NCBI RefSeq assembly: GCF_027257875.1
Contig: NZ_JAPVQY010000002.1
Location: 226,684 to 290,683 of the forward strand
DNA length: 64,000 nucleotides
Direction: 5' to 3'
Source: Burkholderia sp. IMCC1007
GTDB taxonomy: Bacteria; Pseudomonadota; Gammaproteobacteria; Burkholderiales; Burkholderiaceae
A program made the position numbers and the translations under genes. Under the pieces are notes generated by a model that searched no databases, was not told the origin of the DNA, and was given only the letters and a program-made list of their open reading frames with translations. Below, in pieces: positions 16,404 through 24,451 of this stretch; the first letter of the stretch is position 1, and each line of letters starts with the position of its first letter.

Positions 16404-18221
16404 TCATGCAGCGGCAAACGTGATCCCCGCCCGCGCTTCGAACAGCCTGGCCAGTTCGTCGATATTGGCGTCTCCCCCAAGCTCGTTCGCTCCGGCCTCG
16501 ACCGCATTACGGACCGCATTCGCAATCAACATCGGCGCCCCGCAATTCATGGCGGTCTCACATGCAAGCCGAAGGTCCTTCACCATGAGTTCCAGCCGCA
16601 GGCTCGCCGACCGGCCGCCCGCCGCGAGAACAGGAACGACACGCTCGAACGTAGCGCTCCACCCTGAACCGCTGTTGATCACTTTCTCCATGTCCCGGAG
16701 TTTCAGGCCGTTTTTGATACCCATCGCCACGGCTTCATACGCGATCAGCCGATTGCACGCACCCAATGCGTTCTTGACTAGCTTGGCGATATGCCCATAT
16801 CCGGTTTCGCCGCAATACACCACGTTCGGGCTGATGGATTCGAGAAGCGGCCGCACGCGTGCGCACACGTCCTGCGCCCCGCTGCACATAATCGCCACGG
16901 TACCTGCCTGCGCGCCGCTCGGACCGCCTGAAACGGGCGCGTCCACTAGCGCCACGCCCAGCGCCCTGAGTTCCTCTGCCGTCTGTCGCGTGACGGACGG
17001 ATCGCCCGTCGTCTGATCGATGACGACCTTGCCTGCGGCGAGGCCTTCCCTTAACCCCCCCTTTCCGAACACAACCTCTCGGACGACTGTCGAGTCGGGC
17101 ACGCAAATCATGATGACGTCGCAGTCGCGTGCCAGCGAGGGCAAGTCCGACGCCGCGACCGCGCCGTCGGCTTCGAGATCGCGGACGATATCGGGCCGCA
17201 CATCGAACACCTGCACCTTTCGAAACTTCATCAGACGCCGCACCAGCGCCGCGCCCATGGCGCCAAGCCCGACATAGCCGACCGTCAGCTCGTCCCGCCC
17301 CGCCGTTGCTGCCGTCGACATCGACATCGACATCGCATCATCACGCAGCCGCGTGCCCGCCATCGACTCGATCAGCTTGACGACATCCTCGAGCCGGGCA
17401 TCCTGCCCCAACGTATTGACGCCGGTCTGCAGCAAGCCGAGCGCGATGCTCGACACAGGCATCGGCGCACCGGCATTCATGCCGAGTTCGATCGCTTGAC
17501 GAACGTCCTTCACCATCAGGGGAAGCGCGAAGTTGGTCGCGGCCCTGCCTTCGACAATGGCCGGCAACATGGTCTCCGTGATGCGGTTCCGAGCCGTGCT
17601 TTTGTTGAGCAAGTCAGTCAAGGTCGCGAGCGGCAGTCCCGACTTTCTTCCCATCGCGACGATTTCCAGCGTCGCCAGGCGGCATGCCGCGTTCATCACG
17701 TTGTTGACGAGCTTGATTGCCTGCCCGTCGCCGACCCGTTCCCCGCATCGGAAGACGTTCGAACTGATTGCATGCAGGATCGGCGATACTGTCTGATAGG
17801 CACTATCGGGACCGGAAACCATGATGGTCACCTTGCCCGCGCGAGCGGCCGCCACACCGCCCGCCACCGGCGCGTCGATCATCGCGACGCCCTTTGCCTC
17901 CAATTGGCGTGCGATGTCCCGGGTTTGCTCCGGCACACCGCTCGTCTGATCGATGATGATCTTTCCTGGCGTCAGCCCTTGCGCCAGCCCTTGTGCGCCG
18001 AAGATCACCTGCCGCACGTTCTCCGTGCGCGGCAGACACAGCATCAGGACGTCGCAGCGATACGCCAGCTCAGCCGCGGATGATGCGACGCCCGCACCGA
18101 GCTTCTCGAACTCGGCGACAGCCGCAGTATTGATATCCCAGACGCACAGGTCGTATGTGCCGATGAGCCTTTGTGCCAACGGCGCCCCCATCGCGCCCAA
18201 ACCGATATACCCGACTTTCAT
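16404..18221 (-). CDS. Fused tandem NAD(P)-dependent 3-hydroxyisobutyrate-dehydrogenase-like protein (two complete domains)
   Basis: From the ATG at 18221, preceded by a GGAAAAGGGG ribosome site, this protein has 605 residues, about twice the usual length. Domain 1 (about 1-290) has MKVGYIGLGAMGAPLAQRL, DAPVAGGVAAARAGK and the catalytic lysine in AIKLVNNVMNAACRL. Domain 2 (about 315-605) has VGYVGLGAMGAALVRRL, DAPVSGGPSGAQAGT and AKLVKNALGACNRL. Both therefore look active. The linker MSMSMSTAATAGRDELT is coded partly by three CGACAT hexamers (plus strand 17316-17333). The family oxidises beta-hydroxyacids. It is the first gene of the minus-strand operon and has a -24/-12-like promoter 64-78 bp upstream. 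Confidence 0.88.
   Translation of the reverse strand: MKVGYIGLGAMGAPLAQRLIGTYDLCVWDINTAAVAEFEKLGAGVASSAAELAYRCDVLMLCLPRTENVRQVIFGAQGLAQGLTPGKIIIDQTSGVPEQTRDIARQLEAKGVAMIDAPVAGGVAAARAGKVTIMVSGPDSAYQTVSPILHAISSNVFRCGERVGDGQAIKLVNNVMNAACRLATLEIVAMGRKSGLPLATLTDLLNKSTARNRITETMLPAIVEGRAATNFALPLMVKDVRQAIELGMNAGAPMPVSSIALGLLQTGVNTLGQDARLEDVVKLIESMAGTRLRDDAMSMSMSTAATAGRDELTVGYVGLGAMGAALVRRLMKFRKVQVFDVRPDIVRDLEADGAVAASDLPSLARDCDVIMICVPDSTVVREVVFGKGGLREGLAAGKVVIDQTTGDPSVTRQTAEELRALGVALVDAPVSGGPSGAQAGTVAIMCSGAQDVCARVRPLLESISPNVVYCGETGYGHIAKLVKNALGACNRLIAYEAVAMGIKNGLKLRDMEKVINSGSGWSATFERVVPVLAAGGRSASLRLELMVKDLRLACETAMNCGAPMLIANAVRNAVEAGANELGGDANIDELARLFEARAGITFAAA
17316..17333. repeat. Hexanucleotide repeat (CGACAT)x3 at the inter-domain linker
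   Basis: Three perfect CGACAT units encode Met-Ser repeats in the linker of the double dehydrogenase. Being 6 bp, a gain or loss of one unit keeps the frame. The ATG codons inside it could also act as internal starts for domain 2, though no ribosome site is visible. Confidence 0.6.
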
Positions 18222-18284
18222 GTACAGCCCCTTTTCCAAAATATGCCGCGTCGCGGTTTCATTCCGCTCAGGCGCGAATCGATT

Positions 18285-18299
18285 GCAGGTTCCGTACCA
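18285..18299 (-). promoter_or_regulatory. Sigma-54-type promoter of the minus-strand dehydrogenase/Bug/PrpD operon
   Basis: The minus strand reads TGGTAC-GGAAC-CTGC. It keeps the essential GG-N10-GC and matches 8 of 10 consensus bases. It lies 63 bp upstream of the ATG at 18221 and 72 bp from the nearest TGTC-N9-RNCA element. Confidence 0.6.
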
Positions 18300-18330
18300 G
18301 CTTCGTTGGGCGCCACCCCATACGCCGCCA

Positions 18331-18350
18331 CGGCGATCGCGCGATCGCCG
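18331..18350. repeat. Perfect 20-bp palindrome in the divergent promoter region
   Basis: CGGCGATCGCGCGATCGCCG is a perfect 20-bp palindrome midway between the minus-strand and plus-strand sigma-54 promoters. A GGCGAT/ATCGCC half-site pair with a wider gap recurs at 9329-9354 upstream of the ALDH promoter. It may bind a second protein or simply be a structural element. Confidence 0.6.
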
Positions 18351-18371
18351 GAACGTCGCTATTGCTCGTGC

Positions 18372-18409
18372 ATGTCGTCGGGAAACACAGTTGTCCGTAT
18401 CAGCGACGG
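18372..18409. promoter_or_regulatory. Adjacent TGTC-N9-RNCA elements shared by two divergent sigma-54 promoters
   Basis: ATGTCGTCGGGAAACACAG (18372-18390) and TTGTCCGTATCAGCGACGG (18391-18409) abut exactly. They lie 72 bp from the minus-strand -24 box (18299) and 67 bp from the plus-strand -24 box (18477), so a single bound activator could serve both promoters. Confidence 0.55.
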
Positions 18410-18476
18410 TCGAATCACACCGGGCGCGCCCGCGTGCGACGCTTCTCCTTAGATCGGCAGCACATCCGGCGTCCGT

Positions 18477-18491
18477 TGGCATCGCAATTGC
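18477..18491 (+). promoter_or_regulatory. Sigma-54 promoter for the binding-protein/SDR unit
   Basis: TGGCAT-CGCAA-TTGC on the plus strand matches 9 of 10 consensus bases. It lies 179 bp upstream of the ATG at 18671 and is divergent from the promoter at 18285-18299. Confidence 0.75.
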
Positions 18492-18670
18492 TTCATTACT
18501 GCCAGATCGGTTATCGCCGGGCCGAAAAACGGCTATCCGTTTTCGGTCGAATCGCGAAGCCAATCTTTTTCGCGCCCAGCGCTAGGTATTTCGGGCCGAT
18601 TCGGGTGTTCGGATGAGGTAGCGCCCTTTCCGGACTTGCACCCATAGATAACTACCAGAAGGAGACTTTG

Positions 18671-19870
18671 ATGGCGAAACATTGGAACACGGCCAAAGCG
18701 GCGGCCTGCGCAGCGACGCTCGCCGCATCCTGGGCGGTTTGCACGCCGGCGGCAGCACAATCGTGCGAAGTCAAGATCGGCGTGCTCGGCCCGATGAGCG
18801 GCGGTGGATCGTCGCAGGGCCTCGCCGAGAAAGCCGCCGTCGAGTTCGAGGCCGCCTATACCAATGCCAATGGCGGCCTGCAAGTCGGCAACCGCAAGTG
18901 CAAGGTGGTGCCGACGAGTTATGACTCGCAAGCGACCGCTGCCGGTGGAGCGGCCGCCGCCAACTATTTCGCGAGCCAGGGGGTTCATGCGGCTGTGGGC
19001 CCGGTTCCGTCGGTCGAACTGGCGGGATTCAAGCCCATCGCGAAGCGGTACGGCATCGTGAATTTCGCGCACTCGTACGCGAAGGATGTCATCAACACGC
19101 AATATCCGCTCGCCTTCGCGGTATCACTCACGCCGCAGGTCTGGGGTGCCTATGTCGTGAAAGCCGCAAGGGACGAGTTCAAATTCAACAAGGTGATCGT
19201 TGTTGCACCGAACGACCAGGGCGGCACCGATGCAGGCAAAGCACTGGTCCAGGAGTACGAAAAGGCCGGTGCCAAGGCGACGCTCGAATTCTATCAACGC
19301 GGCACCACGAACTTCGCGCCCATCGTGGCCCGCCTGATGAGCATGGGCCCCGAATCGGTGGAGTTCGGACCGATGCCGCCGGGTGAAGCCGGCGTCCTAG
19401 TCAAGCAAATGCTAGGCGCCGGATACACGGGCGCGTTCGGTGACCTCGGCAGCGGCGCAGAGGTGGTGCTGAACACCGTGGGAGACATTTCAACCCAGAA
19501 GGCGTTCTACTGGCTCGAACTCGCTCCGCTGGACGACCCCGGCATCCAGCGTCTGAATGCCGACTACGAGCGCGTGATGAAGTCGAAGGTGCCGGACAAC
19601 ACGCTGTTCTATCCGTCCGCACTCGCCGCGGAGCATCTTCTGCGTGCGATCTCGCGAGCCGGAACCGATCAGGATGGCCAAAAGATCGCGGCCGCGTTGC
19701 GAGAGACGACGCCGGAATCCCGCTACCTCGGCAAAGGCGGATGGCGCGGCAAGGCGCAATACGGAATCAATCAGCAGCTCGCCTTCCCGATCGGGATGGG
19801 CGTGATCGCGAACGGTAAAAGGCAAAAGGATCGACGCATCGCCATTGCGTCGGAACCCGCGACGCCGTGA
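18671..19870 (+). CDS. Branched-chain-amino-acid-type ABC transporter substrate-binding protein
   Basis: This 399-residue periplasmic protein has a signal peptide ending in AAAQS near residue 30. The mature part opens CEVKIGVLGPMSGGGSSQGL, the LivJ-like fold start. ADE-like blocks ANDQGGTDAGKALVQEYEK and GPESVEFGPMPPGEAGVLVKQM follow. The ATG at 18671 is preceded by AGGAG with 6-bp spacing. HAAT-type binding proteins carry amino acids, aromatic acids or amides. The LivFGMH genes converge on it from 25318, so it probably supplies that importer. It has a sigma-54 promoter far upstream at 18477. Confidence 0.9.
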   Translation: MAKHWNTAKAAACAATLAASWAVCTPAAAQSCEVKIGVLGPMSGGGSSQGLAEKAAVEFEAAYTNANGGLQVGNRKCKVVPTSYDSQATAAGGAAAANYFASQGVHAAVGPVPSVELAGFKPIAKRYGIVNFAHSYAKDVINTQYPLAFAVSLTPQVWGAYVVKAARDEFKFNKVIVVAPNDQGGTDAGKALVQEYEKAGAKATLEFYQRGTTNFAPIVARLMSMGPESVEFGPMPPGEAGVLVKQMLGAGYTGAFGDLGSGAEVVLNTVGDISTQKAFYWLELAPLDDPGIQRLNADYERVMKSKVPDNTLFYPSALAAEHLLRAISRAGTDQDGQKIAAALRETTPESRYLGKGGWRGKAQYGINQQLAFPIGMGVIANGKRQKDRRIAIASEPATP

Positions 19871-20053
19871 ACCTCGGATAGTGCGGTTAATCGCCGAAGG
19901 CCGTATGGGGCGTCCGCGCTACCGCGCGACTTTCGGCGAATCTCTCGATCGCCACGGCATCGCGGAGCAACGAGACCACATCCGGAATCCGTGCGTCTCG
20001 ACCGCGTTGCCCGACCGCACGTGGTGGCTTCGACATGAAAAGGAAAAGGTGAC

Positions 20054-20818
20054 ATGAAGCGTTTTGAAGGGAAAACGATCCTCGTAACGGGAGCCGGCAG
20101 CGGGATTGGCGCGGCGTGTGTTCGACGTCTGTTCGACGAGGGTGCATTGGTCGTCGCAGCAGACGTACGCAAGGGCGATGTTGACAAGGTCGCCTCGGAA
20201 TTCGGCCCGACTAACCGTATCCACGCCGTCGCGATGGACGTGTCGAATCGCGACGACGTCAACGCCATCGTGGCCGACGCCGCTCGACGATTCGGCCCGC
20301 TTCACGGGCTCGTGAACTCCGCCGGCATCCGCGGCGTGGGCAACGTGCTGGATTTCGATCCGGAGGCGTGGCATCGCGTCCTGTCAGTGAATCTCGATGG
20401 AACGTTCAACGTCTGCCAAGCATTTGCACGCGTCGCGACGGAAGCGAAAACACCCGCGGCAATCGTCAACGTTTCGTCGGGGGCGGGAATCCGCGGCGTA
20501 CCGAACCGCCTCGCATACTCCGCGTCGAAGTTCGGCGTCTCGGGCATCACGCATACCATGGCGCTCGAACTTGCCTCTTACGGTATCCGCGTGAACGCCG
20601 TAGCGCCGGGGATGATTCGCACCCCGATGACAGCCGTGATGTTCGAGGATCCGGAAAACGAAAAGCGCATTCGCGCGGCGCATCCGATCGGCCGCGAGGG
20701 AGAGCCTGAAGAGGTTGCCGCCGCCATCGCGTTTCTGCTGTCGGATGATGCCAGCTTCGTCACGGGCATCGTCATGCCCGTGGACGGCGGCTCCACGGCG
20801 GGCATTCCATCTCACTGA
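20054..20818 (+). CDS. Short-chain dehydrogenase/reductase (SDR), candidate hydroxyacyl-CoA dehydrogenase
   Basis: This 254-residue classical SDR has TGAGSGIGAACVRRLFDEGA (NAD-binding, residues 11-30), NSAGIRGVG, INVSSGAG-type VNVSSGAGIRG with the catalytic serine, and YSASKFGVSG (Tyr-x3-Lys near 156). It ends VDGGSTAGIPSH. BadH-type 2-hydroxycyclohexanecarboxyl-CoA dehydrogenases belong to this subgroup, and the cluster needs such a step, but substrate cannot be read from the sequence. It lies 183 bp after the binding protein and probably shares its transcript. A strong hairpin follows at 20827. Confidence 0.92.
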   Translation: MKRFEGKTILVTGAGSGIGAACVRRLFDEGALVVAADVRKGDVDKVASEFGPTNRIHAVAMDVSNRDDVNAIVADAARRFGPLHGLVNSAGIRGVGNVLDFDPEAWHRVLSVNLDGTFNVCQAFARVATEAKTPAAIVNVSSGAGIRGVPNRLAYSASKFGVSGITHTMALELASYGIRVNAVAPGMIRTPMTAVMFEDPENEKRIRAAHPIGREGEPEEVAAAIAFLLSDDASFVTGIVMPVDGGSTAGIPSH

Positions 20819-20826
20819 GACATCGC

Positions 20827-20857
20827 GCCTGCCGTCCACGATGCGCGGACGGCAGGC
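20827..20857. terminator. Strong hairpin between convergent SDR and amidohydrolase genes
   Basis: GCCTGCCGTCC and GGACGGCAGGC form a perfect 11-bp stem with a 9-base loop, between the SDR stop (20818) and the amidohydrolase stop (20937). There is no T-run, so it may act as a bidirectional stop or mRNA-stabilising hairpin. Confidence 0.55.
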
Positions 20858-20936
20858 TGAACCGTGGATCTTCTCGCCGGGTTGGTGCGGCGCGTCGAGC
20901 AATCTGCTCGCGCGCCCACGGCGCACGACGCCCGGT

Positions 20937-21959
20937 TCAGGAAAGGTCGATGCGGTAAACGCGGGCTGCGGTATCGTGAAAAAGCGCTGCCTTTTCTCGA
21001 GCCGATGCGCCCCGGACGATATGCTTCAGCGCGTTCCACATCGGCACGAATCCGCACGATCGACCATCGGGCGGATAATTGCTTTCCATCATGCAGCGCT
21101 CGACGCCGAAAGCATCAATGACGGTCTCGACATAGGGCCTCCACGCATCCGCGAGTTCCAGATAGCCGACCGGCTCCGCGCGTTTCTCGAAACCGAACCC
21201 CCAAAACGGCAATCCCAGGCCGCCGATCTTGCACAGCACGTTTTGGCGGCGCGCCACCTCGCGCACTGCCGATCGCCACTGCGCGAACACGCCGGCACGG
21301 CCGTCGGCGTCCATGTCCATGCCCATCGCCTGGCCCAGGTGGTTGAGGACGATGGACGTATCGGGAAACATATCGGCAAGCTCGCAAACGTCGGCCATCT
21401 GGTGATGGAACACTGCCGCATCGAACGTCAGGCCGCGTGCTGCCACCTCCTGGAAGCCGGCACGAAATCCCGGGGATTTCATGATTCCGGGCGCCGGCCG
21501 GTTCGTGACATAGCGGAAAGGCGCATCGCTCGGATCCTCGATCGTGATCTGCCGAACGCCCCGGAATCGCTCTGGCGCGGCTTCAAGCGACCGGTCGAGC
21601 AATTCGGCCACTGCCGACCCGAATCGCAGGTCCGCGTTCCCGACGATCGCCGCGCAGACGCGGCAATCGCCATAGGCGCCGGTGGCGCTCATCGCCGCAA
21701 CCCCGTTCGCGAACTCAACCTCGCCAAGCGGCCGCAGCACCTCCGGGCCATCCTTGCGTGCGAAGGCAAGCGTTTCCACGTAGATGGACGCGACGATTCG
21801 ATGTCCCGCGTTCACGTCCGCCAGGTAATCCTCGAACATGTAGCGCAATGCCGGTCTGTCAAAGAGATGGTGAGCTGAGTCGATGATCGGCAGGTCGGGA
21901 TCGATGATAGGCTCATCGCGACCGGCCTTCAGTTGCGGGTACGGAAACATGTTCGTCAT
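20937..21959 (-). CDS. Amidohydrolase_2 family TIM-barrel hydrolase
   Basis: From the ATG at 21959 (MTNMFPYPQLKAGRDEPIID) this protein has 340 residues. Strand 1 carries IIDSAHHLFD, a variant of the DxHxH metal motif. VFHHQMADVCELADMFPDTSIVLNHLGQ follows near 185-215 (conserved histidine), and CMMESNYPPDGRSCGF near 280 holds the usual late acidic motif. Members hydrolyse lactones such as 2-pyrone-4,6-dicarboxylate, or act as decarboxylases. It begins 31 bp after livF and is the last gene of the liv operon, so it probably acts on the imported compound or a derivative. Confidence 0.85.
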   Translation of the reverse strand: MTNMFPYPQLKAGRDEPIIDPDLPIIDSAHHLFDRPALRYMFEDYLADVNAGHRIVASIYVETLAFARKDGPEVLRPLGEVEFANGVAAMSATGAYGDCRVCAAIVGNADLRFGSAVAELLDRSLEAAPERFRGVRQITIEDPSDAPFRYVTNRPAPGIMKSPGFRAGFQEVAARGLTFDAAVFHHQMADVCELADMFPDTSIVLNHLGQAMGMDMDADGRAGVFAQWRSAVREVARRQNVLCKIGGLGLPFWGFGFEKRAEPVGYLELADAWRPYVETVIDAFGVERCMMESNYPPDGRSCGFVPMWNALKHIVRGASAREKAALFHDTAARVYRIDLS

Positions 21960-21990
21960 TGCATCACCTTGTCTTGATGTGAATTCGAAT

Positions 21991-22689
21991 TCAAAGATAT
22001 TCCTCCGCGAGCGCGACATCCCGAATCTCGTCGACCGTGCCGCTTCGCCGGACCTCGCCGCCACGCATGACGTACGCGCGGTCGACAAGCTTAAGCGCGG
22101 GGCGGGCCATTTGTTCAGTCATCAGGATCGTGGTGCCGCGACGCTGCAGCTCCCGAATCGACTCGCTGATGCGCTCGATCCAGACGGGTGCCAGTCCGAG
22201 GAACGGTTCGTCCAAAAGCAGCAGTTTGGGCAGCGTGCTTGCCGCTCGAGCCAGCGCGACGACCTGCTGCTGCCCGCCGCTCAGTTGGTTGGCCGGTTGG
22301 TCTGCGCGCTCAGCGAGCAACGGAAAAGTCCGCTCCATCCACTCGAGGTTCGCTTGCGCCTGCATCTTCGAAATACCGAGCGTGCCCGCCAGGACGTTTT
22401 CCCTCACGCTCAGCGAGCGGAATATCCGGCGCCCCTCCGGCGAATAGCCGATGCCCAGACGGGCTCGGCCCGGGCACGAGACACCAACCAGGTCCTTCCC
22501 GGCAAAACGGATCTGACCGGATATCGCGGGAACCAGACCGACTACGGCATTGATCAGGCTCGACTTGCCCGCGCCATTCGCGCCGACCAACAGGACCGTT
22601 TCGCCCTCCTTCACGTCGATCGACACTTCCCGTAGGGCCACGATGCCGCCATAACGAACGACCAGCTTCTCGATGCTCAGCATTTTCAT
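21991..22689 (-). CDS. ABC importer ATP-binding protein, LivF type
   Basis: This 232-residue ATPase opens MKMLSIEKLVVRYGGIVALREVS. It has Walker A GANGAGKSSLINAVVG near 37-50, the QLSGGQQQVVALARA signature near 137-150, and Walker B LLLLDEPFLGLAP near 158. The short length and LivF-type SPEGRRIFRSLSVREN block assign it to the second ATPase of HAAT importers. Its start overlaps the stop of the LivG gene by ATGA, so the two are coupled. It works at the inner face of the membrane with LivG, LivH and LivM. Confidence 0.94.
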   Translation of the reverse strand: MKMLSIEKLVVRYGGIVALREVSIDVKEGETVLLVGANGAGKSSLINAVVGLVPAISGQIRFAGKDLVGVSCPGRARLGIGYSPEGRRIFRSLSVRENVLAGTLGISKMQAQANLEWMERTFPLLAERADQPANQLSGGQQQVVALARAASTLPKLLLLDEPFLGLAPVWIERISESIRELQRRGTTILMTEQMARPALKLVDRAYVMRGGEVRRSGTVDEIRDVALAEEYL

Positions 22690-23453
22690 TCCTCACTCAC
22701 GCCCAGATAGGCCTCGATGACATCACGGCGGGAAAGCACATCGCCCGGCGCTCCCTCAGCGAGAAGCCGCCCCGCCTCGAGCACGACAATGCGCGGGCAC
22801 AGTCGCTTGACCATATCCATGTCGTGCTCCACGATCAGGACGCCGCAGCCCAGCACGCTGCGCGCATGCTCGATGAAGCGGTCCACCTGCGGCCGCTCCC
22901 GGGCCTCCAGCCCTGCGGCCGGCTCGTCCAGAAGCAAAAATCGGGGTCTCGAAGCGAGCACCATCACCAGGCCAAGCATTTTCTGGAGTCCATACGGCAA
23001 CTTGTCGCTCGGGTCGTAAAGGTGCTGTGCAAGACCGAACTCGTCCAGCAACCCTTCGATGCCGAGATCCGCATTCGAATGGATCGTGCTGAAGCGCTGC
23101 GCACGAAACAGGTTCTCTTCGACCGTCGCGCTCTTGAACGTGTTGGTCTGCTGGAAGCTGCGAGCGACACCAAGACGTGCCACGTTGTAGAACCGCATCC
23201 CGGAGATGACCTGCCCGCCCAGCAAAATGCGTCCCGACGTCGGCGGCAGCATGCCGCTCATGACATTGATCAGCGTAGTCTTGCCCGCGCCGTTCGGGCC
23301 GATCACGCCAAGCACGTCGCCCGCCGACACTTCGAATGAAATGCCTTCGAATACGCGCAGGCCGCCGAATCGCTTGGTGATCGCTTCGACTTGCAATGTC
23401 GCCGGCACGGGCGCTCGGTTGCTCTGTTTTGAAATACCAATAGGCGAACTCAT
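22686..23453 (-). CDS. ABC importer ATP-binding protein, LivG type
   Basis: This 255-residue ATPase has Walker A GPNGAGKTTLINVMSG near 52-67, the LivG-type RSFQQTNTF block with FKSATVEENLF, a variant signature in KLPYGLQKMLGLVMVLASRP instead of LSGGQ, and Walker B FLLLDEPAAGLEARE. The LPYGxQ variant is normal for LivG proteins. It overlaps LivM upstream and LivF downstream by ATGA, so the liv genes form a tightly coupled operon. Confidence 0.94.
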   Translation of the reverse strand: MSSPIGISKQSNRAPVPATLQVEAITKRFGGLRVFEGISFEVSAGDVLGVIGPNGAGKTTLINVMSGMLPPTSGRILLGGQVISGMRFYNVARLGVARSFQQTNTFKSATVEENLFRAQRFSTIHSNADLGIEGLLDEFGLAQHLYDPSDKLPYGLQKMLGLVMVLASRPRFLLLDEPAAGLEARERPQVDRFIEHARSVLGCGVLIVEHDMDMVKRLCPRIVVLEAGRLLAEGAPGDVLSRRDVIEAYLGVSEE

Positions 23454-24448
23454 GCTCGACGATCCTCGATACGCGGTTGAAGTACGCCGCGATGGCGTAC
23501 CCTCATCTTGTCAAACACGTTCGTCAGTGTTCCCACGATGCCGCCGGGTGCAATCATCATCACGATGACGAGCAGCAGCCCGAACAATCCGGACGACAAT
23601 TGAGCGTAGCTGCTGAAAACATCGTTCATCGTGATGAGCAGAAGGCTGCCCACCACGACACCCAGCAACGATCCGCGGCCCCCGACGAAGACGTACGCGA
23701 TGTAGCTGTTCACCGACCACGTGGTGAACGAGCTCGGATGGGCGGTCGAGAGCATGTTGACAAGTGCGAAACCCGCCAGTCCGGATACGGCGGCCGAGGT
23801 AACGAAGCCGATGGTGCGATATTTCCACGGCGCAACGCCCAGGCTTTCCGCGAGCGTCTCGTTCTCCTCGATCGACGAGAACTCGGGCCGGAGAACGTGC
23901 GTCATGCCAAGCGTAAACAACGCGGAGACGATGCAAATGGCAACAGTGACGACGACGACCGTCGCCGGCGACGTGGCACCCATCCCGAACAGCAATGCTG
24001 GCGGGACACCGGTGATCCCGTTGGCACCGCCTGTCAATGTCGGCGTTTGGAAGATGACGATCTGAAGTATTTCGTTGAAGACGAACGTAATGAAAATGAA
24101 GTACACGCCTTTGAGTCGGAGCACCAACGCCCCGAGCGGCAGCGCCACGAGCGCCGGCACGATCGCACTGATCAGCATGAGCAGAACGAGGTTCGTCGTA
24201 CCGGCATTCGCCGCGATGGCGGCGGCATAGCCACCGAGCGCCATGAAAGACGGCGCGGAGAACGACAGGAGCCCAAGCCGCAGCATGATGTAGATGCCCA
24301 GCGCGGCACACACGCCGATGGCGGACTGACCGGCCAGCGAATACATGAACGGGTCCGTTGACGCGAAGGGTACGATAAGAAGCAGTAGCAGTACGATCAC
24401 GCCCGATATGTCGAGCATGAAGTCACGGCGACGATAGGTCATTTTCAT
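23450..24448 (-). CDS. ABC importer permease, LivM type
   Basis: This 332-residue membrane protein has about ten hydrophobic segments. The first is FMLDISGVIVLLLLLIVPFA, and later ones include YAAAIAANAGTTNLVLLMLISAIVPALVALPLGALVLRL. The LivM hallmark region LRLKGVYFIFITFVFNEILQ lies near 105-125, and the EAA-like SLGVAPWKYRTIGFVTSAAVSGLAGF loop lies near 220-245. It forms half of the translocation channel with LivH. It starts 3 bp after the LivH stop. Confidence 0.93.
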   Translation of the reverse strand: MKMTYRRRDFMLDISGVIVLLLLLIVPFASTDPFMYSLAGQSAIGVCAALGIYIMLRLGLLSFSAPSFMALGGYAAAIAANAGTTNLVLLMLISAIVPALVALPLGALVLRLKGVYFIFITFVFNEILQIVIFQTPTLTGGANGITGVPPALLFGMGATSPATVVVVTVAICIVSALFTLGMTHVLRPEFSSIEENETLAESLGVAPWKYRTIGFVTSAAVSGLAGFALVNMLSTAHPSSFTTWSVNSYIAYVFVGGRGSLLGVVVGSLLLITMNDVFSSYAQLSSGLFGLLLVIVMMIAPGGIVGTLTNVFDKMRVRHRGVLQPRIEDRRA

Positions 24449-24451
24449 AAT

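Noticed and set aside
18222-18563. N-terminal extension of the double dehydrogenase (to 719 residues)
   Set aside because: It is arginine-rich shadow sequence through the divergent promoter region; MKVGYIGLGAMG at 18221 has a good ribosome site and is the normal family start.
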